Shown piece by piece: positions 1-14,218 of a stretch of 64,000 nt of DNA (the first letter of the stretch is position 1; every line of letters starts with the position of its first letter). The notes under the pieces were generated by a model. It searched no databases, was not told where the DNA came from, and worked only from the letters and a program-made list of their open reading frames with translations. The position numbers and the translations under genes were made by a program. The DNA comes from Nocardioides aromaticivorans (GTDB lineage: Bacteria > Actinomycetota > Actinomycetes > Propionibacteriales > Nocardioidaceae): contig NZ_JACBZM010000001.1 of NCBI RefSeq assembly GCF_013408525.1, positions 4,475,001-4,539,000 on the forward strand. The letters run 5' to 3'.

Positions 1-265
1 GGCGGGAGTGTTGGTGCTGGTTGGCTTCTGGTTGTTTGACTTCTTGATAGTGGACGCGAGCATTGCACCCGCGTGGATCTGGCCCCGTTGTGGGTTGGGT
101 TTGGTGGGTGTTGTGTTGTTTCGTATCGAATTGATTGTTTTGTGTGTTCTCTTAATCGGTTTGTACTGCAAGAGGCCGCTGACAGAGCTCGAGCGATTGC
201 CTGTTCTGGGGGTTTGTTCCTTTGGGGTGGGTGGTTTGTTTGTGTGTGTTGGTGGTTTGTTGTGG
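1..265 (+). other. 16S-23S internal transcribed spacer (partial)
   Basis: This is the non-coding spacer upstream of the 23S gene. It contains no tRNA gene that I can fold. The strand is strikingly G+T-rich compared with the rest of the window. Its last part (about 233-270) is complementary to the A+C-rich sequence just after the 23S gene, so it forms the 5' half of the pre-23S processing stem. The 16S gene lies outside the window to the left. Confidence 0.85.

Positions 266-270
<5 letters not shown>
233..270 (+). other. pre-23S processing stem, 5' arm
   Basis: This G/T-rich run (GGTTTGTTTGTGTGTGTTGG and onward) is nearly perfectly complementary to the A/C-rich run at 3378-3412, beyond the 23S gene. 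In the precursor RNA the two would pair to close the 23S domain into a long stalk of the kind cleaved by RNase III. The pairing is read directly from the sequence; cleavage sites are not known. Confidence 0.75.
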
Positions 271-3377
<3,107 letters not shown>

Positions 3378-3383
<6 letters not shown>

Positions 3384-3412
3384 ACAACAAACCCCCAACA
3401 CACATCAACAAA
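3378..3412 (+). other. pre-23S processing stem, 3' arm
   Basis: This A/C-rich sequence begins CTTGCCACAACAAACCCCCA and continues to 3412. It is the complement of 233-270, apart from one or two bulges. The remainder of the 23S-5S spacer (to about 3526) shows no gene. Confidence 0.75.
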
Positions 3413-3526
3413 TCAAGTGTTACGGGAACAACACCACCCCATCAATCGGGGTGCGCGCGTCCACTACAAGAGACCAACCCCAGGTCCGACCACCCCTTAC
3501 ACGGGGTACACCTGGCGGTTCATAGA

Positions 3527-3645
3527 GTTACGGCGGCCATAGCGGCAGGGAAACACCCGGTCCCATCCCGAACCCGGAAGTTAAGCCTGCCTGCGCCGAT
3601 GGTACTGCAACCGAGAGGATGTGGGAGAGTAGGACGCCGCCGGAC
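3527..3645 (+). rRNA. rrf: 5S ribosomal RNA
   Basis: About 118 nt, beginning GTTACGGCGGCCATAGCGGC and ending at the complementary ...GACGCCGCCGGAC. It contains the conserved internal block CCCATCCCGAACCCGGAAG and the GAGAGTAGG loop E region. It lies about 145 nt after the 23S gene in the same operon and is followed immediately by a strong terminator. Confidence 0.95.
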
Positions 3646-3654
3646 ATTCTTTCG

Positions 3655-3694
3655 CCGAAGGGCCAGCAGAAATGCTGGCCCTTCGGTGTTTTTG
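3655..3694 (+). terminator. rho-independent terminator of the rRNA operon
   Basis: A perfect 14-bp stem, CCGAAGGGCCAGCA with its complement, is closed by a GAAA tetraloop (3669-3672) and followed by TGTTTTT. It is the most canonical intrinsic terminator in the window and ends the rrn transcript 10 nt after the 5S gene. Confidence 0.95.
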
Positions 3695-3829
3695 CGTCCC
3701 TTTCCGGTCCGCTTTCCCTCCACAAGCGGCCGGTGGCGAGGCGTTCTCCACAGCCGCGCTCACGGCGGTCGTGCTGCGTCGGTGCGACGGCGCACGCTGG
3801 TCGCACCCAGTGATCAGGAGGAACGCAGG

Positions 3830-4171
3830 ATGGAACACAACATCGTGAGGCTGGCCGGCCGACTGGCCGGCGAGCCGGAGCTGCGCACACTACCCAGCGG
3901 CGACGAGCTGTGCGTGTGCCGGATATCGGTCGCACGGGACAAGGTGCGGGTGCTTCCCTCGGGACGGCGATCGTCGTCGGTGGACGTCGTCGACCTGGCG
4001 GCATGGTCTGCGCGGTCGCGACGAGCGATGGCAGGCTGGCGCACCGGGGACGAGGTGGAGGTCGAGGGAGCGCTGCGGCGTCGGTTCTACCGTGCGGGTG
4101 AGCGGACGCTCTCCCGGGTGGAGGTCGAGGTCAGCACGTGCCGGATGGTTCGTCGCGCAGCGACCGGATGA
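3830..4171 (+). CDS. short single-stranded DNA-binding protein (SSB/OB-fold)
   Basis: A 113-residue protein starting MEHNIVRLAGRLAGEPELR. It has the alternating strand pattern of the SSB OB fold: an N-terminal LAGRLAGEPELR strand pair, then VCRISVARDK, then VDLAAWSARS, then a GDEVEVEGALRRR strand. It is shorter than the main actinobacterial SSB and lacks the disordered acidic C-terminal tail that recruits repair partners, so it looks like an accessory SSB paralogue. The ATG is chosen because AGGAGGAA sits 8-9 nt upstream and the rRNA terminator lies before it. Its last 41 nt overlap the end of the convergent DUF1015 gene. Its exact role is inferred from fold only. Confidence 0.8.
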   Translation: MEHNIVRLAGRLAGEPELRTLPSGDELCVCRISVARDKVRVLPSGRRSSSVDVVDLAAWSARSRRAMAGWRTGDEVEVEGALRRRFYRAGERTLSRVEVEVSTCRMVRRAATG

Positions 4172-5282
4172 GTACCCCGAGACTCGGCTTGGGCTGGAAG
4201 GACGTCGCCTTCTCGGGGAGCAGGCGATCGGCGGCCGCGATCTCGAGCACGAGGTCGACCGAGGGCGCGGGCATGAGGACGGCGACGCTGTCCGGTCGGG
4301 CCGCGCCGAGCGCGTCGTCGACGCTGTGGTGGTAGGCGACGGACGACGGGCCATGGGGAAGCGCGGGCACGATCCGACGGTGCAGGGTCTCGACGGCAGC
4401 CTCACGGACGGACGCATCGAGGTCGATGACGGCCCAGCGCTCGCCGTCGGTGGCGGCGAGGCGCGTCGCGGAGAGAGCAGCGACGGCCTCGGACTGGGAG
4501 TGCTCGGCGTAGCCGAGGCCGACGCTCTGGGTGGCGTCGCGCAGGTCGTCGAGGGAGGTCCCGTGGAGGGTGCGGTGGATCGGGCCGAGGAAGAGGGGCG
4601 TGGTGCCCTGGTCGACCAGCATGGCGAGGCCGAAGTCGGTCGCCGCAGGCTCGTCCGTGGAGGTGGCCTGACGACGCTGCAGGCGCAGGTAGGCGGCGTA
4701 CCGGTGATGGCCGTCGGCGATGAGGGCCCGGCTGTCGGCGAGCTCGGCGGCGATCGCGGCCAGCGTGGCCTCGTCGCGGATGGCCCAGATCCGGTGCTGC
4801 TGCTCACCACGGTCGGTGAAGGTGTGCTGCGGCTCCCCGCGGATGACCTCGGCGAGCACGGAGCGGAGCTGGTCCGTGCCACGGTGGACCAGGAGGATGG
4901 GCGCGGGGTTGAGCTCCATCTCCGCCATCCGGTCGGCCAGATCGTCGGCCTGGGCGGGGTGGATGCCCTCGTGGGGCAGCACCGCCCGGTCCTCGGCGCG
5001 CGTGGCCCGCCGGGAGACGTCGAGGGCGCCCACCAGACCGCGCACCGTCATCCCCGCCGAGGTGTACTCGTGCAGGTAGAGCGCCGGTACGGCGTCCTGG
5101 CGGACGTAGCCGCGGGCCTGCCAGCGCAGGAGGCGCGCCGAGACGTCCTTGTAGGGGCGGGCGAAGGCGCGACCCGTGGTGGGGTTGCCGACGCGTGCGG
5201 GGCTGAGCATCAGCCCGCGGAACGGGACGAGGCGCAACGGACCCGCGACGTACGGGGGAGTCACCAGTGCTGCTGCGTCCAC
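4131..5282 (-). CDS. DUF1015 family protein
   Basis: A 383-residue member of the DUF1015 family, whose biochemical role is not settled. Visible family signatures are the N-terminal LRLVPFRGL segment, VLPHEG (about 101-106) and the DGHHRY motif (about 190-195) followed by AAYLR. No signal peptide or membrane segment is present. The GTG start is supported by a TAGGAT -10-like hexamer ending 6 nt upstream, so the transcript may be leaderless. The gene is divergent from the HAD phosphatase gene; its 3' end overlaps the convergent SSB-like gene by 41 nt. DUF1015 genes are often found in this neighbourhood in actinobacteria, but context gives no specific function. Confidence 0.85.
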   Translation of the reverse strand: MDAAALVTPPYVAGPLRLVPFRGLMLSPARVGNPTTGRAFARPYKDVSARLLRWQARGYVRQDAVPALYLHEYTSAGMTVRGLVGALDVSRRATRAEDRAVLPHEGIHPAQADDLADRMAEMELNPAPILLVHRGTDQLRSVLAEVIRGEPQHTFTDRGEQQHRIWAIRDEATLAAIAAELADSRALIADGHHRYAAYLRLQRRQATSTDEPAATDFGLAMLVDQGTTPLFLGPIHRTLHGTSLDDLRDATQSVGLGYAEHSQSEAVAALSATRLAATDGERWAVIDLDASVREAAVETLHRRIVPALPHGPSSVAYHHSVDDALGAARPDSVAVLMPAPSVDLVLEIAAADRLLPEKATSFQPKPSLGVLIRSLRDEPSGTC

Positions 5283-5320
5283 CCGGGAATCCTACGGAGC
5301 CGGGTGAGGAACCGGCTGGC

Positions 5321-6355
5321 ATGGTGGTACCCGTGTTGCTCACATCCCCCGCGCCGCTGACCGCCGCCTACGACCTGGCGATGCTCGACCTCGACGGCGT
5401 CGTCTACATCGGCGCCGAGGCGGTGCCGGGCGCAGCGCAGGCGATCGGTGAGGCGCGCGGCGCGGGCATGCGGGTCGCGTTCATCACCAACAACGCATCG
5501 CGGCCACCCGCAGTGGTGGCCGAGCACCTCGTGGAGCTGGGCGTCGAGGCCGCTGTGGACGACGTGGTCACCAGCGCCCAGGCGGCCGCGCGGCTGGCCA
5601 GGGATTCCTGGGGTGAGGGCGCCCGGGTCGTGTGCCTCGGTGCTGCCGGGCTGGAGACGGCGCTCCTCGAGGCCGGGGTGGTCCCGGTCCGTGCCAACGA
5701 GGACGCGGCGGGCGTGGTCACCGGCTACGGCCCCGACGTGCCGTGGCGGTCGATCATGCGGGTCGCGGTGCGGGTGCGGGACGGCCTGCCTTGGATCGCG
5801 AGCAACACCGACCTGACCATTCCGACGGCGTTCGGCACCGCGCCCGGCCACGGGGTGCTGGTGGAGATGCTGTCGCGGTTCAGCGGCGTCACGCCCGTGG
5901 TGGCCGGCAAGCCCGCCCGGCCGCTGCTCGACGAGACGGTACGACGCGTCGGCGGCGAGCGGCCGTTGATGGTCGGCGACCGGCTCGACACCGACATCGA
6001 GGGTGCCCGGAACGCGGGCCTGGACTCGCTGCTCGTGCTCACCGGCGTGACCGGGCTCCCGGAGCTGCTGGCCGCGCCGCCGCAGCTGCGGCCGTCGTAC
6101 CTCTCCGGCGACCTGGCCGGATTGGCGCGGCGCCACGAGGCGCCGACGCGCGACGGGGAGCACTGGGTCCTGGGCGAGTGGCGGGCGCGGGTGGCGGCGG
6201 GTCTCCTGGAGGTCTCGTCGTCCGGCGCGGCCGCTGCCCCCGACGACGCCTGGCGGGTCGCGGCGGCTGCGGCGTGGGCGCACCTGGACGCCTCGGGGAC
6301 GGTGGCCGACATCACCGCGGCAGGGCTCCCCGCTCCGGGGCGCGCGGCGCGGTAG
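5321..6355 (+). CDS. HAD-IIA family phosphatase (NagD-like)
   Basis: 344 residues of the haloacid dehalogenase superfamily, subclass IIA, cytosolic phosphatases of small phosphorylated metabolites. Motif I is DLDGVVY (about 23-29), with the nucleophile and acid/base aspartates. Motif II is TNNAS (about 56-60), motif III the lysine of VAGKP (about 196), and motif IV GDRLDTDIEG (about 219-228). The C2 cap lies between motifs II and III. A C-terminal extension of about 90 residues follows the catalytic core. The ATG at 5321 has GAGGAA about 10 nt upstream; an in-frame upstream codon at 5267 would overlap the divergent gene and is less likely. Substrate unknown. It sits just before the tlyA operon, as in many actinobacteria. 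Confidence 0.88.
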   Translation: MVVPVLLTSPAPLTAAYDLAMLDLDGVVYIGAEAVPGAAQAIGEARGAGMRVAFITNNASRPPAVVAEHLVELGVEAAVDDVVTSAQAAARLARDSWGEGARVVCLGAAGLETALLEAGVVPVRANEDAAGVVTGYGPDVPWRSIMRVAVRVRDGLPWIASNTDLTIPTAFGTAPGHGVLVEMLSRFSGVTPVVAGKPARPLLDETVRRVGGERPLMVGDRLDTDIEGARNAGLDSLLVLTGVTGLPELLAAPPQLRPSYLSGDLAGLARRHEAPTRDGEHWVLGEWRARVAAGLLEVSSSGAAAAPDDAWRVAAAAAWAHLDASGTVADITAAGLPAPGRAAR

Positions 6356-6364
6356 CCTCGCGCC

Positions 6365-6538
6365 ATGACCGAGGTACCCGTTCCGGCGCCCATGCCGACC
6401 GGCATCGATGCCGTCGACCGTGTGCTCGACCTGGTCGCGGGGCTGGACAGCCGGCCCCTCGAGGAGCACGCAGCGGTCTTCGAGGAAGCGCACGCCGGCC
6501 TCCGGCACACGCTCGACAACCCTCCGACGTCCCAGTAG
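6365..6538 (+). CDS. small conserved-type hypothetical protein (57 aa)
   Basis: A 57-residue acidic protein starting MTEVPVPAPMPTGIDAVDRV, too short for many gene finders. Support for a real gene: a TAGCCT hexamer at 6353-6358 ends 6 nt before the ATG (a leaderless pattern seen across this window), and the TAG stop overlaps the GTG start of tlyA by one base, implying translational coupling. A helical segment (about residues 12-50) with no membrane span is predicted by eye. Small proteins of this kind sit between the HAD gene and tlyA in related actinobacteria; the function is unknown. Confidence 0.75.
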   Translation: MTEVPVPAPMPTGIDAVDRVLDLVAGLDSRPLEEHAAVFEEAHAGLRHTLDNPPTSQ

Positions 6539-7371
6539 TGCCTCCTCGCAGACTGCGCCTGGACGCCGAGCTGGTGCGGCGCGGCCTCGCGCCGTCCCGT
6601 GAGCGCGCCGCCCAGCTGATCGCCGACGGCCGGGTCAAGGTGTCCGGTGCGCTCGCGTCGAAGGCGGCCACCGGCGTGACGACGGACGTCGCGATCGTCG
6701 TGCTGGAGGGCGAGAACGGCCCCGACTACGTCTCGCGGGGCGCGCACAAGCTGGCCGGTGCCCTCGCTGCCTTCGAGCCGCTGGGCCTGTCCGTCGAGGG
6801 ACGGCGCTGCCTGGACGCGGGAGCGTCGACGGGCGGCTTCACGGACGTCCTCCTCCGGGCGGGCGCGGCCGAGGTGGTCGCCGTCGACGTGGGCTACGGA
6901 CAGCTGCACTGGTCGCTGCAGCAGGACGAGCGGGTGCAGGTCCACGACCGGACCAACGTGCGCACGCTCGAGGCCGCCGCGATCGGCGGCCCGGTCGACG
7001 TCGTGGTCGGCGACCTGTCGTTCATCTCGCTGACCCTCGTGCTCGACGCGCTGCTCGGCGTCACCCGCGAGGACGGCGACCTGGCGCTCATGGTCAAGCC
7101 GCAGTTCGAGGTCGGCAAGGACCGGCTCGGCAAGGGTGGGGTCGTCCGCGACCCCGAGCTCTGGGTCGAGACGGTGCTCGGCGTGGCCCATGCGGCGGGG
7201 GAGCGCGGATGGGGCGCGCAGGCGGTGACGGTGAGCCCGCTGCCCGGGCCGTCCGGGAACGTCGAGTTCTTCCTGTGGCTGCGCCACGGCCCGCAGGCGG
7301 TGGACGACGAGTCCATCGCGGCGATCGTGCGGCGCGGGACGTCGGGCCCGGATGAGAGGGTGGCCCCATGA
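6538..7371 (+). CDS. tlyA: 16S/23S rRNA 2'-O-methyltransferase TlyA
   Basis: 277 residues. An N-terminal S4 RNA-binding domain (LRLDAELVRRGLAPSRERAA, about 4-23, to about 62) is joined to an FtsJ-type Rossmann methyltransferase. The SAM loop is LDAGASTGGF (about 91-100). The KDKE catalytic tetrad is visible as K of GAHKL, D of VVGDLSF, K of VKPQFE and E of GNVEFF. TlyA family enzymes methylate ribose at 16S C1409 and 23S C1920 and thereby sensitise ribosomes to capreomycin-type drugs (established for mycobacteria). The GTG start overlaps the upstream stop by one base; the stop overlaps the nadK ATG in an ATGA. Confidence 0.95.
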   Translation: MPPRRLRLDAELVRRGLAPSRERAAQLIADGRVKVSGALASKAATGVTTDVAIVVLEGENGPDYVSRGAHKLAGALAAFEPLGLSVEGRRCLDAGASTGGFTDVLLRAGAAEVVAVDVGYGQLHWSLQQDERVQVHDRTNVRTLEAAAIGGPVDVVVGDLSFISLTLVLDALLGVTREDGDLALMVKPQFEVGKDRLGKGGVVRDPELWVETVLGVAHAAGERGWGAQAVTVSPLPGPSGNVEFFLWLRHGPQAVDDESIAAIVRRGTSGPDERVAP

Positions 7372-8332
7372 CGATCCCCGCGACCACGGACACGCCGCGC
7401 CGGGTCCTCGTGCTCGCCCACACGCGGCGCCCCGAGGCCCGCGACGTCGCGCGCTCGTTCGTCAAGGAGCTCACCGGCCACGGGATCGTCGTACGTCTCC
7501 TGCTGGACGAGGCCGAGGACCTCGGGCTCGACCCGGACGGCTACGACCCGGCCGTGGAGCTGACCGACTCCGAGACCGACGCCAGCCGCGGGTGCGAGCT
7601 GACCGTCGTCATCGGTGGCGACGGCAGCATCCTGCGCGCCGCCGAGGTGACGCACTCCCGACTCACGCCGGTGCTCGGCGTCAACCTCGGCCACGTCGGG
7701 TTCCTCGCCGAGGCCGAGCACGAGGACGTCGCGGCGACGATCGACGCGATCGTGCACCAGCGGTACACGACCGAGGACCGCCTGACCCTCGACGTCCGGG
7801 CGTTCGTCGGTGGCGAGCTGGTCTACGCGACCTTCGCGGTCAACGAGGCCAGCGTCGAGAAGGCCGCGCGCGAGCGGATGCTCGAGGTCGTCGTCGAGAT
7901 CGACAACCGGCCGCTGTCGCGATGGGGCTGCGACGGCGTCGTCTGCGCGACGCCGACCGGCTCGACGGCGTACAACTTCAGCGCCGGTGGCCCGGTCGTG
8001 TGGCCGCAGGTCGAGGCGCTGTGCATCGTCCCGCTGAGTGCCCACGCGCTGTTCGCCCGGCCGATGGTGGTCGCGCCGTCGTCCGTCATCGCGATCGAGG
8101 TGCTCGAGGGCAACGAGAGCTCGGGCGTCCTGTGGTGCGACGGCCGCCGCAGCGTCGACCTCCCGCCCGGCGCCCGGATCGAGGTGAGTCGCGGGCTGCG
8201 GCCGGTGCGCCTGGTCCGGCTGCACGAGGCCCCGTTCACCGACCGGCTGGTCGCCAAGTTCGGGCTGTCCGTCGAGGGGTGGCGGGGTGCCGCCGAGCTG
8301 CGCCGCCAGGCGCGCGCCCAGGAGGAGACGTC

Positions 8333-8336
<4 letters not shown>
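7368..8336 (+). CDS. nadK: NAD kinase
   Basis: 322 residues; phosphorylates NAD to NADP in the cytosol using ATP or polyphosphate. The diagnostic GGDGSIL motif is at about 84-90, with the conserved NE of AVNEASVEK and the glycine-rich TPTGSTAYNFSAGGP segment that binds NAD. Length and domain order are typical of actinobacterial PpnK. It is translationally coupled to tlyA by a 4-nt ATGA overlap and to recN by a GTGA overlap, forming the conserved tlyA-nadK-recN operon. Confidence 0.96.
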
Positions 8337-11828
<3,492 letters not shown>

Positions 11829-11832
11829 CGCG

Positions 11833-12423
11833 GTGAGCGACGTCAGGGACGTCCCGGAGTCCTGGCCGGTCGAGAGCTCGGCGGACCTGCACCGCGACGG
11901 GTGGGTGCTCGCCCTCCGCTCCGACCGTGTACGACGCCCGGGGGACCACGACGAGGCCGCGTTCCGGCGCCTCGTGGTCGAGCATCCCGGCGCTGCCGTC
12001 GTCCTCGCCGTCGACGAGCAGGACCGCGTGCTGTGCATCCGCCAGTACCGCCATCCCGCCCAGGCACGGCTGGTCGAGCTGCCGGCCGGTGTGATCGACC
12101 ACCCGGGTGAGGACCCGGAGCAGGTCGCGCGCCGCGAGCTGCGCGAGGAGGCCGCGCTGCAGGCCGAGCGCTGGACGCACCTGCTCTCGACCTGGAGCTC
12201 GCCCGGCTACTCCGCGGAGAAGATCCACTACTACCTTGCCGAGGGGCTCGCGACGGCCGACCGGGGCGACTTCGTGCTGCAGCACGAGGAGGCCGACCTC
12301 GAGGAGGTCTGGGTGCCGTTCGAGGAGCTCGTCGACGCCGTACTCGCGGGGGCCGTGGCCGACGGTCCGGTGGTGCAGGCGGTGCTGGCCCTCCAGGTCC
12401 GCCGGGACCGGGCCGGCCGATGA
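11833..12423 (+). CDS. NUDIX hydrolase, ADP-ribose pyrophosphatase type
   Basis: 196 residues. The Nudix box runs from ELPAGVIDHPGEDPEQ through RRELREEAAL (about 75-100). One extra residue between the box glycine and glutamate is, as far as I recall, normal for the actinobacterial ADP-ribose pyrophosphatase group. The preceding IRQYRHPAQARLVELPAG is typical of that family, which cleaves ADP-ribose to AMP and ribose-5-phosphate. The gene starts 4 nt after pyrG, matching the pyrG-nudix-xerD order of mycobacteria, and ends in an ATGA overlap with the Lrp gene. Confidence 0.9.
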   Translation: MSDVRDVPESWPVESSADLHRDGWVLALRSDRVRRPGDHDEAAFRRLVVEHPGAAVVLAVDEQDRVLCIRQYRHPAQARLVELPAGVIDHPGEDPEQVARRELREEAALQAERWTHLLSTWSSPGYSAEKIHYYLAEGLATADRGDFVLQHEEADLEEVWVPFEELVDAVLAGAVADGPVVQAVLALQVRRDRAGR

Positions 12424-12908
12424 CCGAGCTCGACGCGATCGACGCCGCCATCGTCCGCGAGCTGCAGGACGATGCGCGGCTGGCGAACAACGTGCTGGCC
12501 GCGCGGGTCGGCATCGCCCCGTCGACCTGCCACGGCCGGGTCCGCTCGCTCTTCGAGCGGGGCGTGATCCGCGGCGCGCACGCCGAGATCGACCAGGCGG
12601 CGATCGGCCGGCCGCTGCAGGCGATGATCTCGGTCCGGCTCCGCCCGCACGCCCGGGGCGAGCTGGCGGCCTTCGCCCAGGCCATGGCGCAGCTGCCCGA
12701 GGTGCTCAACGTCTACTTCCTCGCCGGCGCCGACGACTTCCTCGTGCACGTGGCGACCGCCGGCTCGGAGGAGCTGCGCGAGTTCGTGGTCAACCACCTC
12801 AGCGGCACCAAGGACGTCGCGATGACGGAGACCAGCCTGATCTTCGAGCACCTGCGCGGCCGGCCGGCGGCCGAACCACGTTCGGTGCGACCTGCGCCAC
12901 ACGCCTGA
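12420..12908 (+). CDS. Lrp/AsnC family transcriptional regulator
   Basis: 162 residues. The N-terminal helix-turn-helix (DAIDAAIVRELQDDARLANN, then LAARVGIAPSTCHGRVRSL) is followed by a RAM/ACT-like effector domain (LQAMISVRLRPHARGELAAF onward). The C-terminal 15 residues are an extra basic tail. It is translationally coupled to the nudix gene by ATGA and lies 140 bp upstream of alanine dehydrogenase on the same strand. By analogy with AldR of mycobacteria it probably controls ald in response to alanine. Codirectional rather than divergent placement is unlike mycobacterial aldR/ald. Confidence 0.9.
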   Translation: MTELDAIDAAIVRELQDDARLANNVLAARVGIAPSTCHGRVRSLFERGVIRGAHAEIDQAAIGRPLQAMISVRLRPHARGELAAFAQAMAQLPEVLNVYFLAGADDFLVHVATAGSEELREFVVNHLSGTKDVAMTETSLIFEHLRGRPAAEPRSVRPAPHA

Positions 12909-12940
12909 TCGCCGACGATCCGATCCGGATTCGCGCGGCG

Positions 12941-12958
12941 GCAGCGAATAATCGCTGC
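12941..12958. promoter_or_regulatory. 18-bp inverted repeat upstream of ald (candidate Lrp operator)
   Basis: GCAGCGA-ATAA-TCGCTGC is a perfect 7-bp dyad around an AT-rich tetranucleotide, in a locally A/T-richer intergenic stretch between the Lrp gene and ald. The size and AT centre suit an Lrp/AsnC dimer site. There is no T-run, so it is a poor intrinsic terminator. A loose -10 (CACAAT, 12988-12993) lies about 30 nt downstream. Confidence 0.5.
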
Positions 12959-13048
12959 GGCCACTAGCGGTGCGCTCGACTGATCTTCACAATTTCTGCT
13001 CACCGGGGAATCCGCATCGGAACGCCCGTGACCAGGAGGATGCAGTCC

Positions 13049-14173
13049 ATGCGCGTCGGTGTGCCGAAGGAAGTCAAGAACCACGAGTACCGCGTCGCGA
13101 TCACCCCGATCGGCGTGCACGAGCTGGTCGCGCACGGCCACGAGGTCCTCGTCCAGGCCGGCGCGGGTGTCGGGTCGTCCATCGAGGACGCCGACTACGT
13201 CGCCGCGGGCGCCACGATCGTCGCCACCGCCGAGGAGGCGTGGGGCACCGACGGCGGGGTCGACCTGGTCCTGAAGGTCAAGGAGCCGGTCGCGGAGGAG
13301 TACCACCGCATCCGCGAGGGCCAGACGCTCTTCACCTACCTGCACCTGGCCGCGGACAAGCCGCTCACCGAGGAGCTGCTGGCCCGCAAGGTCACCGGCA
13401 TCGCCTACGAGACCGTGCAGCTGCCGAGCGGCGCGCTGCCGCTGCTGTACCCGATGTCCGAGGTCGCCGGCTGCCTCGCGCCCCAGGTCGGCGCCCACGC
13501 GCTGATGAAGGCCCAGGGCGGCCGGGGCGTCCTGATGGGCGGCGTCGGTGGCGTCGCGAACGCCAAGGTGGTCATCATCGGTGCCGGTGTCTCGGGACAG
13601 AACGCCGCCAACATCGCGCTCGGCATGGGCGCCGACGTCACCCTGCTCGACACCGACCTCGACAAGCTGCGGATGTCCTTCTGGCGCTACAACAACCGCG
13701 TCCACGGGCTCGCCTCGTCGAAGCTGACCCTCGAGCAGCAGGTCATGGAGGCCGACCTGGTCATCGGCGCCGTGCTGATCCCCGGTGCCGCCGCGCCGAA
13801 GCTGGTCTCCAACGAGCTGGTGTCGCGGATGAAGCCCGGCTCGGTGCTCGTCGACATCGCCGTCGACCAGGGTGGCTGCTTCGAGGACACCCGGCCCACG
13901 ACGCACGCCGACCCGACGTACCAGGTCCACGGCTCGACGTTCTACTGCGTGGCCAACATGCCCGGCGCCGTCCCGAACACGTCGACCTACGCGCTGACCA
14001 ACGCCACGCTGCCGTACGTCGTCGCGCTGGCCGACAAGGGCTGGCAGGCCGCGTGCCGCGACGACCACAGCCTCGCGCTCGGGCTCAACACCCACGCCGG
14101 GCAGCTCACCAACGCGCCCGTCGGCGAGGCCGTGGGCATCGCGTCGATGCCGCTCGCGGAGGCGCTGGCCTGA
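13049..14173 (+). CDS. ald: alanine dehydrogenase
   Basis: A 374-residue NAD-dependent enzyme interconverting L-alanine and pyruvate + ammonia. It shows MRVGVPKEVKNHEYRVAITP at the N terminus, the MSEVAG and GGRGVLMGGV substrate-domain segments, the Rossmann motif IIGAGVSGQNAA, and DQGGCFEDTRPTTH near the active site. Length matches the family (about 371). The ATG at 13049 is chosen for the AGGAGGA 8 nt upstream; earlier in-frame starts at 13028 or 13040 would put that site inside the gene. Probable regulation is by the Lrp protein encoded just upstream. Confidence 0.96.
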   Translation: MRVGVPKEVKNHEYRVAITPIGVHELVAHGHEVLVQAGAGVGSSIEDADYVAAGATIVATAEEAWGTDGGVDLVLKVKEPVAEEYHRIREGQTLFTYLHLAADKPLTEELLARKVTGIAYETVQLPSGALPLLYPMSEVAGCLAPQVGAHALMKAQGGRGVLMGGVGGVANAKVVIIGAGVSGQNAANIALGMGADVTLLDTDLDKLRMSFWRYNNRVHGLASSKLTLEQQVMEADLVIGAVLIPGAAAPKLVSNELVSRMKPGSVLVDIAVDQGGCFEDTRPTTHADPTYQVHGSTFYCVANMPGAVPNTSTYALTNATLPYVVALADKGWQAACRDDHSLALGLNTHAGQLTNAPVGEAVGIASMPLAEALA

Positions 14174-14218
14174 CCGGCCATCCGCCGGGGACCGACAGGC
14201 ATGCCCTAGCCTGACCGG

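Noticed and set aside
4092..5360. 422-codon + strand frame opposite the DUF1015 gene
   Set aside because: Gly/Arg/Val-rich shadow; the - strand product has DUF1015 motifs and a good promoter.
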